A DNA stretch of 26,275 nt from Spirochaetales bacterium (GCA_003233545.1 QILZ01000261.1:1-26275), one strand, 5' to 3'. Positions 16,789 through 24,953 are shown, counted from the first letter of the stretch. Notes: generated from the sequence alone by a model not told the origin. Made by a program: numbers and translations.

Positions 16789-17606
16789 ATGAGCCCGGCA
16801 TAACCTACAAATGATTCACCGGGATATATTTTATTGCTGCTGTAGTGGTCCAACAGAACACCTCTTTTGCTTCCCTTTGCCACGGCATAACTGAGAGCTG
16901 TAACAGCGCCTCCGGCAGAACATGCCGAATGGTTTTCATTTGCATGTACAAGTGCGGCTTCCCCGTCGAACGCCAACAGATTATCCAAAAACCCTCTGTC
17001 ATTAACCTCCATAGCCCATTTTAATGCTGTTTCGCCGGTCCCCTTCGGAGAGTATCCGTAATTCGGCCCGTAGTGCGTTAAATCCGTAGAACCGATTACC
17101 GCAATCCTCTTTTTTAATTTTTCCGAAGAAACAGCAAGAGTTTTTCCTAAAAGAATCGATATTTCAGATGGAGCCGCCCTTAATGCAAGCACATTAACAT
17201 CGGGAAACAAATATTTGATAAGCGGCAGCTGTATTTCCACCGTATTATCGGCATACCTGTCTTCTTTTACCGTAATACTCTCTTTTACAGCCTGCAGAAG
17301 TTCCAGATCAGCCTTTACAATACCAAACGGGGTTTCGTAACCTTCTTCATAAGCTCCCAAAACACCTTCATCTCTATGAAGATGCCCTCCTACAACAACA
17401 ATCGTATCGATATCGCAAATAAGTGACTTTAGCACTTTCAGGGCTATTTTCCCTGAAAATTCCCACCCTGCATGAGGCACAATACCGGCTACAGCATTAT
17501 TGTACATACTTTTTATAGAAATTAACATGTGTTCTATGGCTGTTTTTGCTTTCGAGGCGGTACCCGGATACCAGCCGGGCGGCAGCGACCTCATTCTAAT
17601 ATTCAT
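16776..17606 (-). CDS. amrB: Memo-family protein (AmmeMemoRadiSam system protein B)
   Basis: A 276-residue member of the MEMO1/AmmeMemoRadiSam-B family, a dioxygenase-like fold with proposed metal and redox activity; the bacterial substrate is unclear. Visible conserved residues are H45 in GIVPHAGW, H75 and H77 in VVGGHLH, the STDLTHYG block with D175 and H178, and C229 in NHSACSAGGAV. The ATG at 17606 has AGAGG five bases upstream; the frame also allows GTG at 17612, but that overlaps the ribosome site. The usual partners, the AMMECR1 domain protein and the radical SAM protein, are not in the window. Its 3' end overlaps the convergent MAF gene. Confidence 0.87.
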   Translation of the reverse strand: MNIRMRSLPPGWYPGTASKAKTAIEHMLISIKSMYNNAVAGIVPHAGWEFSGKIALKVLKSLICDIDTIVVVGGHLHRDEGVLGAYEEGYETPFGIVKADLELLQAVKESITVKEDRYADNTVEIQLPLIKYLFPDVNVLALRAAPSEISILLGKTLAVSSEKLKKRIAVIGSTDLTHYGPNYGYSPKGTGETALKWAMEVNDRGFLDNLLAFDGEAALVHANENHSACSAGGAVTALSYAVAKGSKRGVLLDHYSSNKIYPGESFVGYAGLIYLV

Positions 17607-17662
17607 TTTCACCTCTTTTTTAATAATATAATAATTTTAAGCGGCAGTCTATAAAAATTTAG

Positions 17663-17690
17663 TTCACAAGACTTGTATTTTGCATATAAT
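17663..17690 (+). promoter_or_regulatory. Strong sigma70-type promoter predicting a leaderless mRNA
   Basis: TTCACA (17663-17668), a 16-base spacer and a perfect TATAAT (17685-17690). The expected start, about 7 bases beyond the -10 box, coincides with the ATG at 17697. No ribosome site is possible in this arrangement. Confidence 0.6.
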
Positions 17691-17696
17691 AGAATT

Positions 17697-18809
17697 ATGC
17701 AGAGAGATGTAAAAATATTTCTGATCCTTAGTATTTTATTCTTTATTTCTTTTTTTATCTATTTCGGTCTCAGCGTGAGAACAATACACAGCAGCACATA
17801 TACAAAAAATGAAAAGAATTTTTCAGAGCTTAAACTAAGGATTCTATCCACATATCTTATAACTTCCGATTTAAAAACAAATTATTTTTCGACAAGAATG
17901 CAGGAGCTTTTAAACACTTCTGAAATGCTGATAGCATTCTCCTTCGATAAATCCGGTAATGTCCGCTATCTCGTTACAAAGGACAGATCGATTATTAAAC
18001 CAGGTAAAATCTCTCCCCGTATTACCGATGCCCTGAACCCTTTTCTATATGAACTATTTACATCTCCGGTATCACTGTCGACTACAAATAAGTATGTAAT
18101 AAGAGCCGTTTATTCCAAATATAAGTACAGTGATATCTATGCCCTTATTAAAGATTCCTTTTTTATATTGATTGTTTTTCTAGCCGTTACATTCATTTAC
18201 CTTCTCTATGTAATAACCGCCGGAGATATAACCGGAAGGCAGCCTGCTTCCGGTTCGAATTACGAATCTAAAAGGAACAGTATGAGTTCACCCTTTTCCG
18301 GACTTATATGGAAAGATTACCTTCTCCCGGCACTAAACAGAGAGCTTAAAAAAGCATGCAAATCAGGAAAGAACCTGACTCTTGTATTTATGGCAATCGA
18401 CAATTTTTCTGAGTTTTCCGATAGAGAAGCGATTTACACTGAAACGGCAAAATATGTTAAAGAGTTGTTTGATAACAAAGATTTATTATTCGAATGGTAC
18501 TCGGGCTATGCTGTTATATTACCCGGTTACGATATTACCGATACTATTTTAAAAATTGATCATTTTCGTAAAACAGTTATTGGTAAAATTACCGGCGGTA
18601 AAAACATCGCTTTTTCCGCCGGATTAAGCGCAAGAAACAACAGGGATATAGATGCGGATATATTATATAAAGAAGCCAAAACCGCATTAAAAAAAGCCGG
18701 CTCGGAAGGCGGAAACCAAGTGATAGCTTTTAATGCAGATCCTGTAAAATATAAGAAATTTCGAACCGCAGAGAATCGATTATCCGGGAAGCAGGAGCCG
18801 GTACGCTAA
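17697..18809 (+). CDS. Membrane protein with extracytoplasmic domain and degenerate GGDEF-like domain
   Basis: About 370 residues. A first membrane segment (7-27, FLILSILFFISFFIYFGLSV), an extracytoplasmic region of about 120 residues, and a second membrane segment (151-175) are followed by a cytoplasmic domain (about 200-360) with the layout of a GGDEF domain. The signature loop reads WYSGY (267-271) where GGDEF would be, followed by the usual AVILPG strand. No cyclase activity is expected; it may bind a ligand or partner. A TTG at 17673 would extend the frame, but it overlaps the -35/-10 spacer of the promoter, so ATG at 17697 is preferred. No homologue can be named, and the GGDEF link is inference from the fold pattern. 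Confidence 0.75.
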   Translation: MQRDVKIFLILSILFFISFFIYFGLSVRTIHSSTYTKNEKNFSELKLRILSTYLITSDLKTNYFSTRMQELLNTSEMLIAFSFDKSGNVRYLVTKDRSIIKPGKISPRITDALNPFLYELFTSPVSLSTTNKYVIRAVYSKYKYSDIYALIKDSFFILIVFLAVTFIYLLYVITAGDITGRQPASGSNYESKRNSMSSPFSGLIWKDYLLPALNRELKKACKSGKNLTLVFMAIDNFSEFSDREAIYTETAKYVKELFDNKDLLFEWYSGYAVILPGYDITDTILKIDHFRKTVIGKITGGKNIAFSAGLSARNNRDIDADILYKEAKTALKKAGSEGGNQVIAFNADPVKYKKFRTAENRLSGKQEPVR

Positions 18810-18830
18810 TCCCGGAAAAACCATCAACTA

Positions 18831-19856
18831 CTATTTTTTATTTTTTGTTGATTCCGCTTTTTTCTCCTCTTTCTTAAGTGAATCGAGCGATTTAAATATT
18901 CTTTTTAATTTCCAGATACTTACGGCATAAATATATTTACCGCCGCTTCTTTTAACATAGAACTGTTCTGCACCCTGCTTTTCTTTACCCACCAGTAATG
19001 AGTATGAATCATTATTCTGTAATGTAAATGCGGCTATGGTTTTCGCATCAGATAGACCTGCATCACTATCCGTTATATTCGCTGCAAAGCTGTTACCTTC
19101 GATAGTAATGAGATCTTCCACTACTCTGCCCACTTTCTCATCATCCAATTTAAAAGAATCTTTGCCTTTGACCTTCCAGAAGGGCTCTTTTTTTGAATCC
19201 CCCTTAAAAAGCTCATAGGAAACTTTTTTTATCGTATCTTTTTTATCAAAAGCTGCATCTTTTTTAAGAGTAATTTTTATTACATCTGTTTTTTTTATAT
19301 CCTTTGGAAAGATCTTTAAATAAGACCAGAAATTATCCCTGGAATTCAGATAGTACGATATGGAAGAAGAATCGGTCTGTACTACTTCATTGGATTTGGA
19401 TTTACGTACATAAAACCCTTGTCCGCCGAGTCCGTTTTTACCGATATAAAGATCACTGATTTCGCCTCCGCTCTTATTGTACAGTATAAAACGCTTTGCC
19501 TTATCTTTTATTACATCGAAATTCTTCCAGTTATCGGGATTGTTTGTAATTATCTTTGATTTTTTCAATTTCCCGAGTTCATCTATAAACCGCGCCACTT
19601 TATCACTGTCCGCCGGGAAAGATCTGTTATTTATGGATAGAGTCCATCCGTTACTGTCTTTAGCAAGTATAATTCCACCGTCTTTAGTCTTTATTTTTAC
19701 TTTCCATACGTCACTTTTTTTAATATTCGTTAAAAGCGGTACATTAGCTCTGCGTTTTTCAACACGTTCCGGTGAAAAAATAACACCCAGTACATAACCG
19801 GCCGTCAGGACAAACAGAATAATACTTAAAGTAATAATTTTTCGTTTAAAATTCAT
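18831..19856 (-). CDS. DUF4340 domain protein, membrane-anchored
   Basis: A 341-residue protein with one N-terminal membrane segment (about 6-27, IITLSIILFVLTAGYVLGVIF) and a long extracytoplasmic part. The repeated pattern of a Trp-containing strand followed by DSDKVARFIDELGKLK and, later, DDEKVGRVVEDLITIEG matches DUF4340 proteins, which occur next to GldG-type ABC auxiliary genes. LYIGKNGLGGQGFYVRKS and LLVGKEKQGAEQFYVKRS show that it consists of two similar halves. It starts one base after the GldG-like gene with an AGGAGGA ribosome site inside that gene's end, so it is the last gene of the ABC operon. Its molecular role is unknown. Confidence 0.82.
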   Translation of the reverse strand: MNFKRKIITLSIILFVLTAGYVLGVIFSPERVEKRRANVPLLTNIKKSDVWKVKIKTKDGGIILAKDSNGWTLSINNRSFPADSDKVARFIDELGKLKKSKIITNNPDNWKNFDVIKDKAKRFILYNKSGGEISDLYIGKNGLGGQGFYVRKSKSNEVVQTDSSSISYYLNSRDNFWSYLKIFPKDIKKTDVIKITLKKDAAFDKKDTIKKVSYELFKGDSKKEPFWKVKGKDSFKLDDEKVGRVVEDLITIEGNSFAANITDSDAGLSDAKTIAAFTLQNNDSYSLLVGKEKQGAEQFYVKRSGGKYIYAVSIWKLKRIFKSLDSLKKEEKKAESTKNKK

Positions 19857-19857
19857 T

Positions 19858-21483
19858 TTAATCCTCCTGCTCCATAGATGCTAACCTTTTTTTTCTCCGT
19901 GCTAAAAATCTTAAAAAACCATATACAATTACAAGGAGAGGAATAAATATGATATTTACTATCTGAGAGAACAGCATAACTGTTAATCGTTTATTAAGGT
20001 CCTGTATCTTATTCAACCTTGTATCCCTGATAATCCTTGTTTTAATACTCAACAGATCTTCACCATGAGATAACCATTCGGCACTGTTTTCCGCAAAATC
20101 CAGGTTATAATTTGCACCTGTATATTGAAGTAAATTGGACACAAAATCTGAATCACCGATAACAATAATACGTGTTTCGGCACTTTTATCCTTAATTTTT
20201 TTCCAATCCCGTGACTCCCCTTCTCTTACCGGAATACTTTTTCCTTTAAAATAACTGTGAAACGTACCGGTAACAGTATATCCCAGATTATACTGTCCCT
20301 TCGTATCCCCTCCGATATAAGGGAAAGTGCTTGCCTGATACGGGTTTGTCAAGAATCTTTCCTTCATGAGCCATGCATCTTTTGTTGTTTTTATAATAGG
20401 GTCGGCCTTCTCTCCGCTCCTTTTTATCCACTTAAGAGGACTTGCCCAGTACAGATCGAGGCCCGAAAACCGTGCAGTAATAGGATTATCCTTTGCAGCG
20501 AACTGCGAAGAAATTGTTATCCATTCGGGATACTTTCCGAGTACCTGCCACATCGTCTGCCCGAAAATCTGTCTTGGTATTCTAAAATCCTTGCTGTATT
20601 TATCGAGTACCAGTTCTCTCTTCACATCTATTCCGTAGCTTTTAAGCATATCGAGCATCGGGGATTTGTTTATTTTAGATGCTCTAAGATTGCTCCGCAT
20701 ATCAACATTAACCCCATCTACGAGGAACAGAACCTTACCGCCATTCATTAAATACTGATCGACAGGAAACAGATCAAAATTATCAAAACTGCCGTTTCCG
20801 ATTACAAATAAAACAGAAATATCACCCGGAATTGTTTTACCTTTTTTAATTTCCTCTACTTCGAACTGTTGAGACAGCTTCCTTGTTAACAGACCGTAAT
20901 CCTGATTGTAATTTTTCTGCGGACTTCCAACAATAATACCGATTTTTTTATGTTCATTATTTACAACCTTCTTTATTTTCGATGTAAGTTCATACTCCAG
21001 TGTATTTGTCCGGGTGACTACCGGCAAAGTTACGTGCCTGTCCAGATACTGTATAACAAGCCCCGAATAGACCATTGCAATGCTCCGCTGATTTTTTTCC
21101 ACAACCTCTATCTGCTGGGGATAAACTCCCAGGCCCTCTGCCCGTTTAGTATTACCGGATTTTGCCGGATCTACTATATTTACTATTATTTTGCCATGGG
21201 AATACGCGGCGTATTCATTTAACATATCCTCTATCCTGCCGGGAAATGTATATAGCTGCTTTAACTTGTCCGAAACGAAGTAAGTAATATGCACCTGATC
21301 CGGAATCCCGGTAAAAAGTTTTTTTGATACTTTCGAAATAGTAAATACCTTATTTGCCGTTAAATCCAGTCTTGTAAAAAACTGTGTACTGTTCAGGCCT
21401 ATAAATATAAAAATGAGTAAAACCAATACAACAATTATTATTTCTTTTGTTTTCTTATGCATTCTGTTAACCCTCACATCCAT
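19858..21483 (-). CDS. GldG-like ABC transporter auxiliary protein
   Basis: A 541-residue protein with an N-terminal membrane segment (about 14-31, EIIIVVLVLLIFIFIGL), a large extracytoplasmic region and a C-terminal membrane segment followed by RRKKR. It matches the ABC-transporter auxiliary (GldG-type) family: the N-terminal part has RLDLTANKVFTISKVSKK and GVYPQQIEV, and the second part contains VLFVIGNGSFDNFDLFPVDQ and an IVIGDSDFVSN block. The frame starts with ATG at 21483, overlapping the permease stop; an ATG at 21462 preceded by GTGAGGG gives a cleaner membrane-anchor start and is a credible alternative. It acts with the flanking ATPase and permease. The cargo is unknown; gliding is not implied. 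Confidence 0.85.
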   Translation of the reverse strand: MDVRVNRMHKKTKEIIIVVLVLLIFIFIGLNSTQFFTRLDLTANKVFTISKVSKKLFTGIPDQVHITYFVSDKLKQLYTFPGRIEDMLNEYAAYSHGKIIVNIVDPAKSGNTKRAEGLGVYPQQIEVVEKNQRSIAMVYSGLVIQYLDRHVTLPVVTRTNTLEYELTSKIKKVVNNEHKKIGIIVGSPQKNYNQDYGLLTRKLSQQFEVEEIKKGKTIPGDISVLFVIGNGSFDNFDLFPVDQYLMNGGKVLFLVDGVNVDMRSNLRASKINKSPMLDMLKSYGIDVKRELVLDKYSKDFRIPRQIFGQTMWQVLGKYPEWITISSQFAAKDNPITARFSGLDLYWASPLKWIKRSGEKADPIIKTTKDAWLMKERFLTNPYQASTFPYIGGDTKGQYNLGYTVTGTFHSYFKGKSIPVREGESRDWKKIKDKSAETRIIVIGDSDFVSNLLQYTGANYNLDFAENSAEWLSHGEDLLSIKTRIIRDTRLNKIQDLNKRLTVMLFSQIVNIIFIPLLVIVYGFLRFLARRKKRLASMEQED

Positions 21484-22199
21484 TTTCTAAATATCAGTAC
21501 CTTGATATTTATATAGAGAAACAAACCGGTAATCAATAAGTAGTAGATTAAGTCCCTTGTATCGATTAAACCCTTTCTAAAGCTTTCGAAATGGTATCCT
21601 AATGAAAGATAGTTAAAGACCGATGTAAGCCAGACCGGAAGATCTGCAATAGAATTAATCGTATTTATAAGTGTCAGGAGGAGGAGGATAAGAAGTGTGG
21701 AAATAAAAGCCGTTATCTGATTGGTTGTCACAGAGGAGACAAGCAAACCCACAGCCACACCTGCCGAACCTATCAGTAATACGCCGAGATATTCTCCGAT
21801 AATCTGACCCCAGTCAAAGTTTCCCAGTAAGCTAAGCATAATAGGAATCGGAAGAGTCAGCGTTATCATTATTAAAAGCAGGATAAATGTACTTAAGAAT
21901 TTACCTATTACAAGCTGCTCTTCGGTAAACGGCAGAGTCATTAAAAGCTCGATTGTACCGAGTTTTTTCTCTTCCGCCCATAACCTCATTGTTAATGCCG
22001 GAAGAAGAATTATAAAAACAGTCGGAATTACTGCAAAATAAATTCTCAGAGAAGCAACATTATTTGCAAAAAAATTCTGGAGATAAAAGAGCCATACCGA
22101 TGTAAATACCAGAAATGCGGAAACTACGACATAGGCTATCGGTGAATTAAAGTAAGATTTTAATTCCTTTTTAATAATGCTCGTAATACTAGTTGGCAT
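21474..22199 (-). CDS. ABC-2 type permease (GldF-like)
   Basis: A 241-residue integral membrane protein with about six membrane segments, beginning IIKKELKSYFNSPIAYVVVS, a typical start for GldF/NosY-type permeases. The EEKKLGTIELLMTLPFTEEQ block is the conserved cytoplasmic coupling region of this group. I chose ATG at 22199 with GAGGGAGGGG just upstream; the frame also allows GTG at 22214. It overlaps the ATPase gene by 11 bases and the GldG-like gene by 10 bases, so all three are translationally coupled. It should form the membrane pore with the adjacent ATPase. Confidence 0.9.
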   Translation of the reverse strand: MPTSITSIIKKELKSYFNSPIAYVVVSAFLVFTSVWLFYLQNFFANNVASLRIYFAVIPTVFIILLPALTMRLWAEEKKLGTIELLMTLPFTEEQLVIGKFLSTFILLLIMITLTLPIPIMLSLLGNFDWGQIIGEYLGVLLIGSAGVAVGLLVSSVTTNQITAFISTLLILLLLTLINTINSIADLPVWLTSVFNYLSLGYHFESFRKGLIDTRDLIYYLLITGLFLYINIKVLIFRKWM

Positions 22200-23142
22200 T
22201 TTCCCCTCCCTCACTGGTGAGTTTAATAAATATATCTTCCAGACTGAACTTTTCAGGTATCATAGCTACTATCTTGTAGCCGTGAGAAACAGCCCAATCG
22301 AAAATCTCTTCTTCGGCATGAGAATCCGGAGTAAGTGAAAGATGAAAATTCTTCTTTAAATCTTCGGCTTTTTTGCTGCTGAGTATTTTCTTTACCCCTT
22401 CGAGCGAAGAAAGCGAATTATCCGCATCATCTAAGTCCGAGCCTTTAACAGTCAGATCAAGAATGATTTCTCCCTTCATTCCTCTTCCTATCTCCTCCGT
22501 TGTTCCCCTTGCAATTATTTTTCCATCATTAAGGATCAATACACGTCCGCATGTTGCTTCTACTTCCTGAAGTATATGAGTGGAAAGAATCACGGTTTTT
22601 TTCTTTCCAAGTTCCTTGATAAGCTCACGAATCTCTATTATCTGGTTCGGATCCAGTCCGTTTGTAGGTTCATCGAGGATAAGTATCTCCGGGTCGTGTA
22701 ATATAGCCTGTGCAAGCCCTGTTCTCTGTCTGTATCCTTTGGAAAGTTTGCCGATCCCGCGGTAAATAACACTTCCTATACTGCATGCATCGACCGCAAA
22801 ATCTATTCTTTCCTTCCGAAGATTCCCGGTAAGGCCTCTTGCATCCGCCATAAAGTCCAGATACTCCATTACATTTAAATCAGGGTATAATGGTGCATTC
22901 TCCGGCAGGTAGCCGATGGATCTTTTAACCTGAAGTGAATCGGAATATATATTATAATCATTCACGTTTGCATCCCCGTAGGACGGGAACATATAACAGG
23001 TCAGGATCTTCATAATTGTCGTCTTTCCCGCACCGTTCGGACCGAGAAGCCCGACAATCTCACCCTGCGTTATGCTGAATGACACTCCTTTTACTGCTTC
23101 CAGTGAACCGTAAAATTTTCCTAAATCTGATGCTACAATCAT
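22189..23142 (-). CDS. ABC transporter ATP-binding protein (GldA/CcmA-like)
   Basis: A 317-residue ATPase that energises the adjacent permease. Walker A GPNGAGKTT at 34-42, Q-loop region IGYLPENAPLYPDL near 77-89, a divergent signature LSKGYRQR at 133-140, Walker B ILILDEPTNGLD (153-164) and the H-loop STHILQE near 193 are all present. The C-terminal extension (about 225-317) is typical of the GldA/NatA group. An AGGA-type ribosome site precedes the ATG, and a TTGACA-17-TATTTT promoter lies upstream. It is the first gene of a four-gene operon ending with DUF4340. Confidence 0.95.
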   Translation of the reverse strand: MIVASDLGKFYGSLEAVKGVSFSITQGEIVGLLGPNGAGKTTIMKILTCYMFPSYGDANVNDYNIYSDSLQVKRSIGYLPENAPLYPDLNVMEYLDFMADARGLTGNLRKERIDFAVDACSIGSVIYRGIGKLSKGYRQRTGLAQAILHDPEILILDEPTNGLDPNQIIEIRELIKELGKKKTVILSTHILQEVEATCGRVLILNDGKIIARGTTEEIGRGMKGEIILDLTVKGSDLDDADNSLSSLEGVKKILSSKKAEDLKKNFHLSLTPDSHAEEEIFDWAVSHGYKIVAMIPEKFSLEDIFIKLTSEGGENAN

Positions 23143-23166
23143 ACTTTATCCTCCGAATATTAAAAA

Positions 23167-23195
23167 AAAATAATGCTTACAGATTAAAATGTCAA
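23167..23195 (-). promoter_or_regulatory. Promoter of the GldA/F/G-DUF4340 operon
   Basis: On the minus strand, a perfect TTGACA (23195-23190), a 17-base spacer and TATTTT (23172-23167). The start would fall near 23160, giving a leader of about 18 bases that includes a GGAGGA ribosome site before the ATG at 23142. Confidence 0.65.
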
Positions 23196-23217
23196 TCGGA
23201 TTAAAAACTATATCCGC

Positions 23218-24156
23218 CTATAATCCTGTCTGCTCCCTATACGGAATATCGATTGTCTGCAATTCACGGGTTAAAAAAGACTCAGGAAAAACACTTTGAG
23301 ATTCCGACAACAATATTTTCAGGTCCCGCTCCGTATATCGGGGACTGTAGTGTATAAGACCTAACCTCCTTACACCGGACTCCCGGGCTATAGAAGCTGC
23401 CTGCACTGCAGTGAGATGTTTTTTATCATGTGCACTCTCCGTCAGCTCTTCGGTAAACATTCCCTCACAGATTAAAAGATCGGAATTTTTGACATTCTCC
23501 GTTATAGAAGAAACGGGGCTTGTATCCGTCACAAAAGAAAATTTCCGCCCCATTCTTTCCGGACCCATCACATCTCCGGGCCGAACTATTTTACCATTTT
23601 CAAGTTCAACCGCTTCCCCGCTCTGAAGCTGTGACCATAAAGGCCCTCTCGGTACTCCGTACTTAAGAGCTTTCTCAGGGAAAAAAACACCGGGCCTTTT
23701 GTTTTCTTCAAGTGTATAACCCATGCACATTTTTGAATGGAACAGGTTAAATGCCCTTAACTTAAATTCGTCGGAACTGTATACAATACCGGGCACTTTT
23801 ATCTCTTTAACTATTATTTCATAATTAATAAACATATCCAATATTCTTCTGTTCGCTTCTATATATTCCTTTATCTTTGGCGGACCAATTATATAGAGAG
23901 GATCATCTCTCTCGACCTGTGAGGAAAGCATCATTATTCCGGGAAGTCCTGTAACGTGGTCTGCATGTGTATGAGATATAAAAACCGCAGTAATCTTTTT
24001 CCATTTCAAATTAAGTTTTCTTAATGCCACCTGCGTTCCCTCTCCGCAGTCGAACAGAAACAATTCACCATTCCTGCGCAAAAGTACAGAACTTAAGTTT
24101 CTATTAGGAAGTGGCATCATACCACCTGTTCCCAGTATAAATGCTTCCAGATTCAT
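23218..24156 (-). CDS. rnz: Ribonuclease Z (tRNA 3' endonuclease)
   Basis: Metallo-beta-lactamase-fold endonuclease that cuts tRNA precursors at the 3' end. Its 312 residues match the short bacterial form. The zinc motif HTHADH is at 62-67; further ligands are H140 (NLFHSKMCMGY), D211 (VTDTSPV) and H267 (LIHYSPRY), and H247 in KKHLTA is the conserved catalytic histidine. FDCGEGTQVALRK (35-47) is the standard RNase Z block. The ATG has AAGGAT seven bases upstream. The gene appears monocistronic, 75 bases from the ABC operon and divergent from hsp20. Confidence 0.94.
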   Translation of the reverse strand: MNLEAFILGTGGMMPLPNRNLSSVLLRRNGELFLFDCGEGTQVALRKLNLKWKKITAVFISHTHADHVTGLPGIMMLSSQVERDDPLYIIGPPKIKEYIEANRRILDMFINYEIIVKEIKVPGIVYSSDEFKLRAFNLFHSKMCMGYTLEENKRPGVFFPEKALKYGVPRGPLWSQLQSGEAVELENGKIVRPGDVMGPERMGRKFSFVTDTSPVSSITENVKNSDLLICEGMFTEELTESAHDKKHLTAVQAASIARESGVRRLGLIHYSPRYTERDLKILLSESQSVFPESFLTRELQTIDIPYREQTGL

Positions 24157-24305
24157 CCGTATATCCTTATGATAAATTCATTACAGTAGAACCTACTATA
24201 AAATGATAATTTCTTAAATATGTAAAGCGTCAAAGGTATAATAAAATGCAAAACCTGAAAAAAGATCCTGTGTCATATCGACGCAGATATTTTACTAAAA
24301 CTCAC

Positions 24306-24386
24306 TGCTGTGTTATTATGATCCATTTACCTGCACTGTAATAGAGCAGCATATTTAGTGCTTTCCAACTCTTTATTATTACAGCA
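24306..24386. promoter_or_regulatory. Three related TGCTGT-type half-sites upstream of the sigma54 promoter
   Basis: TGCTGTGTTATTA (24306-24318) and TAATAGAGCAGCA (24339-24351) form an imperfect inverted repeat (10 of 13 positions) around a 20-base gap. TATTATTACAGCA (24374-24386) is a third copy in the second orientation. They lie 20-100 bases upstream of the sigma54 -24 element, a possible activator-binding cluster. AT-rich half-site matches can arise by chance. Confidence 0.4.
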
Positions 24387-24404
24387 ATTACAGATAATCT
24401 AATT

Positions 24405-24420
24405 TGGCACGGTATTTGCA
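24405..24420 (+). promoter_or_regulatory. Sigma54 (RpoN) promoter of hsp20
   Basis: TGGCAC (24405-24410), a 5-base spacer and TTGCA (24416-24420): the invariant GG and GC dinucleotides are exactly 10 bases apart, as RpoN promoters require, and both elements match consensus. The expected start is near 24431, about 30 bases before the hsp20 ATG and just upstream of a perfect AGGAGGT ribosome site. Confidence 0.85.
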
Positions 24421-24461
24421 ATATAATTATTGAAAGATTAAACAGAATCAGGAGGTTCAAA

Positions 24462-24878
24462 ATGAAACTGGTAAAATATAATCCGGAAACACTTTCTCTT
24501 TTCGACTGGAATAATGTTATCGATCGATTTTTCGATGATCCTGCTTTTAATACGGGGGTTCCGGCAATCGATGTCCGGGAAGAGGACAGTGCTTATATGA
24601 TGGAAGCCGAGCTGCCCGGTTTAACGGAAAAAGATATCGAACTTAAGGTAGAGGGTAATCTTCTCTCATTAAGCTCCAAAAAGGATTCAAAAAAAGAAGA
24701 GAAAAAGAAAGGCTATATACTGAAGGAAAGACACAGCAGCTATTTTTCCAGAGTGTTTACTCTTCCGGAAAGTGTCGATAAAAACAGTATTAAGGCGGAG
24801 TTTAAAAACGGGCTGTTAAAGATTACGCTTCCTAAAAAACCGGTAAGCAGGCCGAAACTTATAAACATTAATAATTAA
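24462..24878 (+). CDS. Small heat shock protein, Hsp20/alpha-crystallin family
   Basis: ATP-independent holdase chaperone that binds unfolding proteins in the cytoplasm. The 138 residues contain a short N-terminal region (1-33, LSLFDWNNVIDRFFDD), an alpha-crystallin domain (about 34-128) with MMEAELPGLTEKDIEL, and the diagnostic A-x-x-x-N-G-x-L motif in AEFKNGLLKITLPK. The short C-terminal tail PKLININN contains an I-x-I-like ININ sequence. The ribosome site AGGAGGT is near perfect. It is monocistronic, driven by a sigma54-type promoter rather than a recognisable heat-shock promoter, and followed by hairpins that should end transcription. Confidence 0.93.
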   Translation: MKLVKYNPETLSLFDWNNVIDRFFDDPAFNTGVPAIDVREEDSAYMMEAELPGLTEKDIELKVEGNLLSLSSKKDSKKEEKKKGYILKERHSSYFSRVFTLPESVDKNSIKAEFKNGLLKITLPKKPVSRPKLININN

Positions 24879-24886
24879 TCATCACA

Positions 24887-24941
24887 GGACAGAGAAGCTT
24901 ATCTCTGTCCCGCCATTACAAAACAGAACGGCCTTCCGTTC
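24887..24941 (+). other. Two hairpins downstream of hsp20
   Basis: GGACAGAGA (24887-24895) pairs with TCTCTGTCC (24902-24910), a perfect 9-bp stem with a 6-base loop. GAACGG (24926-24931) pairs with CCGTTC (24936-24941) around a CCTT loop. Neither is followed by a U-tract, so they may stabilise the mRNA 3' end rather than terminate. Confidence 0.55.
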
Positions 24942-24953
24942 GATTAAATATAG

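Larger units (their letters stand above)
24157..24461. promoter_or_regulatory. Divergent intergenic region between rnz and hsp20
   Basis: 305 bases without a gene. It contains the sigma54 promoter and repeated TGCTGT-type half-sites on the hsp20 side. On the rnz side a TTGACG (24233-24228, minus) with TATCAT at 24208-24203 is a weak candidate promoter with a long 19-base spacer. Confidence 0.5.

Noticed and set aside
18783..18816. TCCGGGA/TCCCGGA dyad at the convergent gene ends as a terminator
   Set aside because: Seven-base stem with a 20-base loop overlapping a stop codon and without a T-tract on either strand; too weak to call.
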